Below are positions 56,001 through 64,000 of a stretch of 64,000 nucleotides of DNA, one piece after another. The position numbers were made by a program, and so were the translations under genes. The DNA lies in NCBI GenBank assembly GCA_029948255.1, contig JALIZF010001638.1, positions 434,001 to 498,000 on the forward strand, given 5' to 3'. Numbering within the stretch: position 1 is the first letter of the stretch; each line of letters starts with the position of its first letter. The DNA is from Telmatactis stephensoni. Lineage: Eukaryota; Cnidaria; Anthozoa; Actiniaria; Isophelliidae. The notes under the pieces were generated by a model. That model worked only from the letters and a program-made list of their open reading frames with translations. It had not been told where the DNA came from and made no database searches.

Positions 56001-59000
56001 AATGTCTTGTTGGCAAAGGAGAAAACAAAATCGAAGACGAAAAAATGTTTGTAACTTCTTTGATATTGAATAATTGCAACACCGTGAAATCAAGTCCACC
56101 AGCCGCTTTCTTGATGTTTTGGAAACACTATTTACTTTTGCTCCAGAAATCAGTTTTGATTCAGTTAGTTTTCCTTGAATTATGAATAAAAACGTACCTG
56201 AAGAGAGAGCTCTAGCGTGACTGGAAGCGTTATGTACTTTACAGGATTGTGTGACTGGAACCGTGACACTACCCCAGTAAGGGCTTACACACTACGGTCA
56301 CGCAACGCTAAGAGAGACGACAGAGACGTTCATTACAGCAAGACCAAAAAGCCCAAATTAGACACACTATGCTGAATTACTTCTCAAGTAGTACTAGTTT
56401 TAGCATTATAGAACATCCTATCCCGCATCTGTAAAGGTGGTGTTGCGTGAGACGAATTGCAAAGACGATTTTCCGCGCGACAATGTTGCAACAATGATGG
56501 ACGAATCAGAAAAGACCAAAACTTTACCGACGTTGGAGGTCGCGATGCAACGATTTTAGCTATAAGGCGCTGTACACGGTGCAAATTTTTCTGCGAGTTT
56601 TTCCAAAAACGTTGCAAAACAAGTCGCACGAACTAATTCAAGGGTATTAAACAGTGCAACAAAGAAAGATGTTGCTGCAATCGTTTTCCCGCTATGATTT
56701 TGCGTGATGTTCTTGCATCGTGTTTGGCAACGCCATTGTGAAACGAATGTGAGAAAAAATTGCACTTTGTAACAGCACCTTTAGCGTAGAAGTGTTTCAT
56801 AATTAAATCTTTCAATTCTGCAAACTTTATTATATGCATCCAAAATGTAAATATAGTAATATATAAACAATATTATTTGACAAACTGAGAAAGTAATGGC
56901 CTTTGTCACAGGTTTGGGAGAGTAGATTTGTTATGATTGGGAAGCCTGTTTAACCAATGACATGCAACGGAAATTGCAGCATATATAAGAGTTAAAAGTT
57001 ACTGTGTTACAGTACAGTACAACCAAGAGTACAGAACAGTGTTCTTAAAGTTTTCAATCATAAAAAATCTGCGCCAATAATTCCAAGTGTAAGACTACTT
57101 TAAACTGAGGCATAGTATTCGATTGCGCACAAGAATTAACTATGATAGGATATTTATTAACTTTCAAAACATGAAATACAACAATGACAGTAGGGACTCG
57201 ATTCATCCATAGCTTTAAAATTATTTTTCATAGTTTTGCCAAAACTACTGGAGTACATTCCCGTTTACATGGAGATAGGATAATCCTTCCAGTAAAGCTG
57301 ACATTTTCTTTTCTCTTGAAATACAAAACAAAAGATTGAAACCTTGTATTAAAGCAACCCTACCCTATCTTCGTGTAGACTGGAATTCGCTTCTCGAGAG
57401 ACCCGATAACTTTACGGGATATGTTGCGGGAGCGCGGGCGCTTCAAGAAACACCCGTGAACTTTATCGGGTAAGTTTATCGGGTCTTTGAGGACGGGTCC
57501 CTGGGTTCAAATCTGTGAACAATGTTACAGAAAGAATACATTAATTTTTATTTTGCAACGATGGTGGCAACTTTTGCACGGAAATAAGTAAATTCTTGCT
57601 TTCACATTTAAATATTTCATAAAAATTGCACTATTTTTCTCATTGCAACATATCTGTATTTCCTAGGTTACAATTTGCGAAACGAAACTCCACTTAGAGG
57701 CCTTGACACATGTTGCAACTTTTTTGCAGCGTTCCGTGAAATAAGGTTTTGGAAAGAATCTCTGATATGGAAAAAGTTGCATCTTGTGTTCAAGCCATTA
57801 GATATCATGTAAACTTCACTCGCACTAGTCTTGAACAGTTCTTCGAAGAACTCGAACACTTGAATTGAATTGAATTGACTAGTCGGTTATTTTCCATGAT
57901 GTATTTTACGATTATAAAATTTGTACATAGAGCAATTATTTTCCAATAAATGCACAATAAAGAAAAATTATCATTAGTTTTTATTGCTGTCGAAATTTGG
58001 AATTTTTTAAGGAAGATGTTTTTCACTCAGTTTTGAATTCCCAAGAGAATTGAAATTTTGTTTTCTCCTTTACCGTATTTCAAAGCGTTGTTCTTAATCA
58101 GCTTAGAAAATTGATTTTGCATAATTGAACATTTTTTATCGTATATTTTCTGATTTTTCTAGATGAAGCAAAACTGAACATGGAAAACGAAGAAAAGCTC
58201 CAGAAAAAGTTAGAAGAAGAAACCAGCGCCAAGAATTCATCCCTCGAGGAATTTAACCAAGTTGTGTGCAAGTTAGAAAGTAGTCTCGCTGAAAAACAAC
58301 AACTTCTCAACGAAAAATCGCAAGCATTGGAAGAAAGTTCCAAGAAAATTGAGGAATTTGAAAAAGAGAAAGATTTGCTGATAGGTGAGAAAGATGGTTG
58401 GCTTGCAGAAAGTGATCGTAAGAACAAGAATCTAGAAGAGAAGTTACAGGAGGCAGAGAAAGAAATACAGGGCTTCAAAACCGTGCTCGAGGAAAATCAA
58501 GAAAGCTTGAAGCAGTTGCAGAAAGGTCTTAAAGAGAAAGATGAAATGATTGCAGAAAAGACAGACTTTCTGGAAAAGAAAGAATCCATGATTAAAACTC
58601 TAGAAAACAACATAAAAGAACACCAACAAGCACTTGACGACAATGAAAGCTTCCTTGCTCAACTAAACGATGAAGTCAAGCACCTCACATCTGATTTAGT
58701 CGTCGCCAAGAACAAGAATCAGGAAAACGAAGAACACCAGAAAGATGTGAGGCTAGAAACAGCCCTTGCAAAGAAGATTTCAAAGCTACGAGAACAGTTA
58801 TTAGCCAGAGACGAACTCATGAAAGAACTCGTCCAGTCGTTAGAACAAACTCGCGCTGAGGTTGAATTAGAGAAGGGAGATCTTGTCATGGTTTGCAATG
58901 ACCAAAAACAGAAAATTGAGCAATTACAACAAGACCTTGAAGCTGAGAGAAACAAGACCACTGGCGACAACGAAATTGAGTTGCTTAAGGAGAAGCTACA

Positions 59001-62000
59001 GAAGGCTATCAACGAGTCTCTGACCGCTAAAGAAGAAAATGAAACAAGCAGTTTTGAGAAAGAAGAACTCCAATTCGCCTTAGATGCTGCAAGCGCTAAA
59101 CTCTCACAACTTGAGAGCGATTTGAAAGCTAAAGCAGAAATGGCGACGAAAGAGGACGAACTTTTGGAATCTCTCAGTTCAGCCAATTCAAAGGTTTCGT
59201 CGTTGGAAGAGGTACTGCAAAAGAAAGAGGAAGAAATCGTGGCTCTTCATAATGAAGTTCAAAAGCTTAACAGCTCAGTAGTAACTCTTGAAACTGAGAA
59301 CCAAAAAGCCCAAGAAATATTCAAAAAATTGGAGAACGAAGTTACAAAACAAGAAAAATCCCTTGCTGATTTGGAAGAGTTGAAAAACCTGAAAAACGAC
59401 CTGGATTCCGAGAATAAGAGAGTTGCTGAAGAGCTGCAAAGTAAAGAGAAAGAACTGGTTAATCTCAGATCAGAAGTCGAGAGGCTTAATGAGGAACTGC
59501 ATAAAAGTGGCGACGTGAATGAAGATTTGACAAACAAGTTGACTGCGGCAGAAGAGAAAATCACTAACTTTGAACAGAAGAAAGAAAGTAGCGATGAAAT
59601 GCAAGCCATTGGAGAAAAACCGTCCGTGAATGAGCTAGAGAAACAGCTGAAGGCAACGACCATTGCATTAGACAAGAAAAACTCACAGCTCATCTCCCGC
59701 AATAACACTGTGAAACGCCTTGAGCTATCTCTCTCAGAAAAAGAAGCCAAAATAGCTGAGCTTACTAAAGGACCCAGCACTCCATCGTCTGCAACACCAG
59801 GTCGAGACATTCGCTCCAAGGAAGAAATCAAGACCTTGCGAAGACGACTCGTGCAAGCTGACAAAGAAATCGAAGAATACAAACAAAAAGCTCTGGAATA
59901 TGAGAAGAAAATCGATGAGTTTACTAGAACTGTTGAGGAGAATCGCTCTGAATTAAACCAAGCGGTGGAGAAGGTCAAAGAATTTGAGGAAAAGTTGGCA
60001 ACAATGGAAGTAGGACGTAACAATGCTGTAAGCAAAGCTACTGAACTCGAGGAAAAATGCGAAGCTAACACAATTCAACTCGACTTGTATCGTGCTCAGC
60101 AAAGTGAAGCAAAGGAAAAATGTACAGAGGCTGAAAAAGAAATGGACAAATTGAAAGAAAAATCTGCTAAAGATATAGAAAAGTTGAACGAAGAAGTTGG
60201 ACAACTTAGAGAAGAACTCGACAAGAAGTCTCGAGAATTGGATGAAATGATGACTAAAGTTGGAGATTACGAGAAGAAATTACAAGAAATGGAAACACGG
60301 CAGGCTGATAAGATGAAGGAGAATAAAGATAAAATGGCGGCGTTGTTAGAGAAGACGAAGAATGCTGAGGCCGGTTTGATAGGCAGCGATGAAAAGTTGA
60401 AGGTAGTTTTATCTTTTTTCTTTCCAACCATCCGTTCCTCTCTCTTTCTCCTCTCATCCTTCCTTACACACTCTCTGCTTACTTTCTTTTGTTATTCCCT
60501 TCGTCTCTCGTTCGCTTCTTCCTTTCCTTCTTTCCTTCCTTCCTTTCCTTCTTTCCTTCTTTCCTGCCTGCCTGCCTCCTTCCCTCCCTCCATCCCTTCC
60601 CTTCCCCTTCTTTCCTTCGTTCCTGCCTGTCTGCTTCCATTATTCCTTCTTGTTTGGGATTTTCCCCTGACCAGCTGGATTTCTCTCTTTATTTATTTAT
60701 TTATTTATTTTTTTGTCTTTTTGAACTTCGCTATCTCTTACACTTTTGCAGAGTCTACAAGAATCCAAAGACCAAGAAATCACACAACTGCAAGCCTTTC
60801 TTGAAACAAAAGACAAATTGGTCGAGCAGAAAGGCAAAGAGCTTGATTCTATCAAGAAACAATTCTCTGATACAGAAAAAGACAAGTCTGAAGAACTTGA
60901 TAAGGTAAGGTGTCAACACGCCAATATAAAAGGCTTGTGAATTTTGGCGCCAACAACGCGCGCTAGTTTCAAAATGCACATAATTTGTAAAATGTTTATT
61001 TCGACAAATCAGCTTTTTTTCACCAAGGGTTTCACAAATATCGCTATTATACTTGATCATCCAAGTTTAGTGATTGAGTTAATCTGTCTTTCTAGGTTTG
61101 GAAGACACTAGTTGAGCTCCAAGATGTCATCAAAGAACGAGGCGAAACGATTGATAACCTAGAGGACAAGCACTCTAAAGCAGAAGCCCGTCACGCTAGA
61201 GAAAAAACCACGTTAGAAAACACAGTCGCCAAGATGAAAGATGTGATGGAGACAAAGGGAGGAGACAGAAGGAAACATCTTGCTCAGATTACTGAATTGG
61301 AAACAAAACTTGAGGCTTTGAACGAAAGCAACAAAGTACTGATTGAAGGTAATTTTTTTGTCGTGTGTGGATTTCCCCACCATGAAATTACACAAAGTAA
61401 AAGCACACGCAACAAACACGAACTCTGTGCTGCATTATAGAAGTTATACTGAATGACAGTCACTTCTTGTGAGCATTTCATTATTGAGGCTGGGTATTAT
61501 GCTTGTGTGGAAAAGACAAACACTGCTAATGCGCAGTACATTACTGAGTCTGCGTATGTTACTTGTGTGAGAAAGGACAAGCGCTGGTAATGAGAGGTAC
61601 ATTACTGAGTCTGTGTATGTCGTTGTTTGTGTGAGAAAAGACAAGCACTGCTAATGACAGTACATTACTGAGTCTTTGTATGTTGCTTGTGTGAGAAAAG
61701 ACAAGCACTGCTAATGAGAGGTACATTACTGAGTCTGTGTATGTTGCTTGTGTGAGAAAAGACAAGCACTGCTAATGAGCAGTACATTGATTTATTCCCT
61801 TTCAGCTTCTGAAAACCGCGAAAAAGACGTAGAACAACTGAAAAAAGTGTTGGAACAACAAGACGCTGTCATGGAAGACCAACAAGTAGCTTTGAACGAA
61901 AGACAAAGTGAAATAGAATCGCTCGTCTCTGAAAACACTCGTCTGCAAGATATGTTGAGTGCTCAGGGCACCAAGGAAGTTGATAAAACCGCAGAAGTTC

Positions 62001-63466
62001 ATCGTTTAGAGGGTACACTGTCCGTTCTCAAGCAGGAAAAAGTTAAATTAGAGGAAAGATTGCAAAATGTAGGTGCTCTTTGTATTGTTACTAACGGAGT
62101 TCCGTGGATGAACGCGACTTTTATCTCTAAAATGGCGAATGGCTGCATCACGGAGTAAAAGTTTTCTACAGTTTTGTGATATAATTTATTTGACGAAAAT
62201 AGAGTATACTTGACGCTGTAAATTGTCTCTAAGATGTAAGATGGACACACTCTAGAAGAATTCACATTTTTCGGGTTTTATATCCTATTTACTTATTTCC
62301 TGTAAAATTTAAAGTTCGTTAAAAGTCGAAATGCGTAAAGAAATTTATCTCAAGACTGTGAAAACGTGGTACAAGGCGCATTCCTGTGATCGTCAGGACA
62401 GTCATTGAATATGCTCTATGTGACCCACCCCTACTTAGGATTCCCCCTGCCCTCCCCTACACAGTCATATTGAGAGACCATAATACTAAGAGAGCGAACG
62501 GACTCATGTCTGTGCGCAAGGCTATTTTTAGTAACTTCGCCATCGCGCGCGCAAGGCTCTCAAACAATAGAATTCAAATGCCGAAAGCAAACGGTCCCAT
62601 CCGTGCGCACATCAAAAATCAAATTCTATTGTTTGAGAGCCTTGCTCGCGCTATGGAGAAATTACTAAAAATATCCTTCCAGGTAGTCGTCACGAACATC
62701 GCACAGACATCAATACCGAACTTCGCTCTCTTGGTATTATGGTCTCTTGATATGACCCTATGACCAACCCCTACTGAGGATCTCCCCTCCCCTCCCTATA
62801 CAGGCGGAGTCAAAACAGCAAGAACACGAAAATCTGTGCCAACTTAAAGACTCCGATATCAGAACAGCTAACGAGGAGAAAGCCACAATGTTGAAGGCGA
62901 TGAGAGAGGCGTTGGCCGTTGCTGCAGCCAAGAAAGAAGAATTCCAGACCAAGATGGCTGAACGAGAGAAAGAATTGGAAGATAAACACTCAAAAGACAT
63001 TGAAAAACTGAGAAAAACTCTCCAGACCAAGATGGGTGAAGGTGAAACAGAATTGGAAGATGAAAACTCAAAGGAAATAGAAAAACCGAGGGAACAGTAC
63101 CAAGGAAAGTCAACGAAAAAGTTAACGGATTTGAGCATTCGTCTTGTCCCATTAGAAGTGGATCAAGAAAAGAGTGAAAACGCAAAACCTCCACAAACAA
63201 TACCGTCGTCGAAGAACAAAGAGCCACGAACACGACGAACTACAACAAGAACAAGAAAAACCGACGCAAATCAAAACAACCCTTGCACACCGACAACTAA
63301 TGAGGAGAAAACCGAGGACAAAGAAAATGCTGAGGTTTCACGCAACGTCAGTTCCGTCACGAAAATCAAGGAAAATAACGAGGAAGAGTTGTCAGGGAAT
63401 GTCACTTCCGTCACGAATGACTGTGTCACGAATACATCTGTGAAGGTGTGTAACGCAGCGTTATAA
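47033..63466 (+). CDS. KIF20B: Kinesin-6 motor protein, KIF20B/MKLP2 type
   Basis: Exons: 47033-47497, 48326-48529, 49132-49249, 49561-49788, 50289-50332, 50851-50918, 51120-51191, 51509-51655, 52075-52240, 52840-53043, 53703-53842, 54416-54590, 55014-55103, 55321-55471, 58163-60402, 60752-60904, 61096-61348, 61806-62068, 62804-63466; phases agree throughout, giving about 1947 residues. The motor domain starts [10 protein letters not shown], with a P-loop [11 protein letters not shown] split by intron 1, switch I in NQVSSRSHCIFS, switch II in [10 protein letters not shown], and [15 protein letters not shown]. An acidic insertion in the motor (exons 3-4) is typical of kinesin-6. A long coiled coil follows, 747 residues of it in exon 15. 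Kinesin-6 proteins work at the spindle midzone in cytokinesis. Length favours KIF20B (about 1820 residues in humans) over KIF20A. The tail is Lys/Glu/Thr-rich. Confidence 0.9.
49310..49525. repeat. Minisatellite in kinesin intron 3
   Basis: Tandem units of about 33 bp alternate CATCATAGAGGGGTGTCTG and TCTTATAGAGGTGTC and end 35 bases before exon 4. Confidence 0.85.
55608..55770. mobile_element. Hairpin MITE in kinesin intron 14
   Basis: GATTCTGATTGGTTCTCAGT near 55614 and CGAACTCCCATTGGA near 55650 are mirrored near 55710-55765. Arms are about 60 bp. Confidence 0.85.
56561..56783. mobile_element. MITE with AAGGCGCTGT ends in kinesin intron 14
   Basis: TATAAGGCGCTGTACACGGT at 56561 is mirrored by TAACAGCACCTTTA-like sequence ending near 56783, with GTGCAA/TTGCAC cores just inside. 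The same ends occur at about 63518-63990. Confidence 0.7.
60405..60720. repeat. CT-rich TTCC repeats in kinesin intron 15
   Basis: A pyrimidine tract of TTCC, CCTG and TCTT units directly following exon 15 and ending in TTTA repeats just before exon 16. Confidence 0.9.
61484..61790. repeat. 60-bp minisatellite in kinesin intron 17
   Basis: About five units of roughly 60 bp contain TACATTACTGAGTCTGTGTA, then TGTGTGAGAAAAGACAAGCA and CTGCTAATGAG. The array stops about 15 bases before the acceptor of exon 18. Confidence 0.9.
62418..62803. mobile_element. Inverted-repeat insertion between duplicated splice acceptors in kinesin intron 18
   Basis: The pyrimidine tract and CAG that precede exon 19 (about 62758-62803) have an imperfect copy at about 62420-62465, both built around CCCCTACT, GAGGATCT/TAGGATTC and CCCTCCCTATACAG-like sequence. 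Between them are inverted arms: ATTGAGAGACCATAATAC near 62468 mirrored near 62733-62752, and GGCTCTCAAACAATAGAATT near 62553 mirrored near 62622-62642. Confidence 0.7.
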
Positions 63467-63517
63467 ATTGAAATTTTTGTCTGTGCGTTCTACGCAACGC
63501 GAAATTATGCAAGCTAT

Positions 63518-63990
63518 ACTAAAGGCGCTGTTACTCGGTGCAATGTTTTCTGCAACTTGTCTCGCAATTGCGCTGCAAAACGAGTCGCATGAACCATTGC
63601 AGGGGTGTTACATAGTGCAGCATAGTGCAAGGATGGCACAGTTGGTTAGTGCGCGGCCTTCAGTGCGAGATGTCCCGAGTTCGATCCCCAGCCAGACCTC
63701 ACATCCTTGTTTCGACTTCTTTTCAATCTGTATAGCTTTAATTAGCTTTAAATGCCCTTAAATCGGAGCACTGATGGAGAGAGGGGAGTAAAATGAGTGC
63801 ACCGTCGACCTCAGGTTTGTCAGTTGAATTACTGTTACGAGTTATCGACGTTAAATATGGTCGCTTTACGTTACACCGAAAAACGTAAAAAACGTCGTTT
63901 TCTCGCAATGATTTTCAGCGATATATGCTGCAATGGTTCGTGCAACTTGTTGAATTTCATAAAAATAGCATCCTGTAACAGCACTTTAAT
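63518..63990. mobile_element. MITE of the AAGGCGCTGT family interrupted by a SINE
   Basis: AAAGGCGCTGTTACTCGGTG near 63522 is mirrored by TGTAACAGCACTTTA ending near 63990, and GCATGAACCATTGCAG near 63588 by CTGCAATGGTTCGTGC near 63930. A SINE-like unit lies between. It follows the kinesin stop by about 50 bases. Confidence 0.65.
63629..63720 (+). mobile_element. tRNA-derived SINE
   Basis: GGATGGCACAGTTGGTTAGT gives an A box and GAGTTCGATCCCC a B box about 35 bases later, the internal promoter of RNA polymerase III. The sequence continues into CCAGCCAGACCTCACATCCT without closing a tRNA acceptor stem, so it is a SINE head rather than a tRNA gene. Confidence 0.65.
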
Positions 63991-64000
63991 GCTTGCAACA

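Noticed and set aside
58719..60071. Long minus-strand Ser/Leu/Phe-rich frames opposite the kinesin coiled coil
   Set aside because: Typical antisense shadows of Glu/Lys/Leu-rich coding sequence.

Overview
The window is animal nuclear DNA: AT-rich, with intron-containing genes and dense transposon debris. A short secreted collagen with a signal peptide, a Lys-Arg propeptide end, a 16-proline run and two brief Gly-X-Y blocks resembles the minicollagens of cnidarian stinging capsules. BTB-BACK-PHR paralogues, CR1/L2-type and restriction-endonuclease-type LINE fragments and many hairpin MITEs fit the same lineage. I infer a cnidarian, probably an anthozoan; this is not proven.

Layout. At 1-216 a minus-strand gene runs off the left edge. 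From 217 to 5936 lie LINE fragments, MITEs and a BTBD6-like BTB-BACK gene with a cut-short PHR domain (3130-4203). From 6020 to 11015 is an unrecognised 11-exon gene whose exon junctions are nearly all phase 1. A 2.1-kb minisatellite of a 10-bp unit (11160-13233) follows. Next come two copies of a 0.9-1.0 kb flanking block (13270-14250 and 15591-16475) on either side of a second BTB gene (14741-15790) that has lost its PHR domain. The minicollagen-like gene occupies 17319-18762, and an SLC16-type transporter lies on the minus strand at 20214-22957.

The right two thirds hold three plus-strand genes. These are a CEP162 orthologue (24732-43145, about 20 exons; centriole and transition-zone protein), a DUF1349 concanavalin-like protein (43602-45807), and a kinesin-6 of the KIF20B/MKLP2 type (47033-63466, 19 exons, about 1947 residues; cytokinesis motor). 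CEP162 and the kinesin both act on microtubules, but I see no sign that they form a functional cluster. The SLC16 and CEP162 genes are divergently arranged across a 1.8-kb gap.

Repeats shape the introns. The clearest is a 2608-bp terminal-inverted-repeat element with a 4-bp target duplication (29449-32056) in a CEP162 intron. Inside it are further inverted repeats, and a smaller hAT-like MITE flanked by a 9-bp duplication; the empty version of that insertion site survives in the opposite arm.

Exon maps were made by reading splice sites and checking phase by hand, with no transcript data. Single-base boundary errors are possible, and protein identities rest on remembered family motifs rather than database searches.
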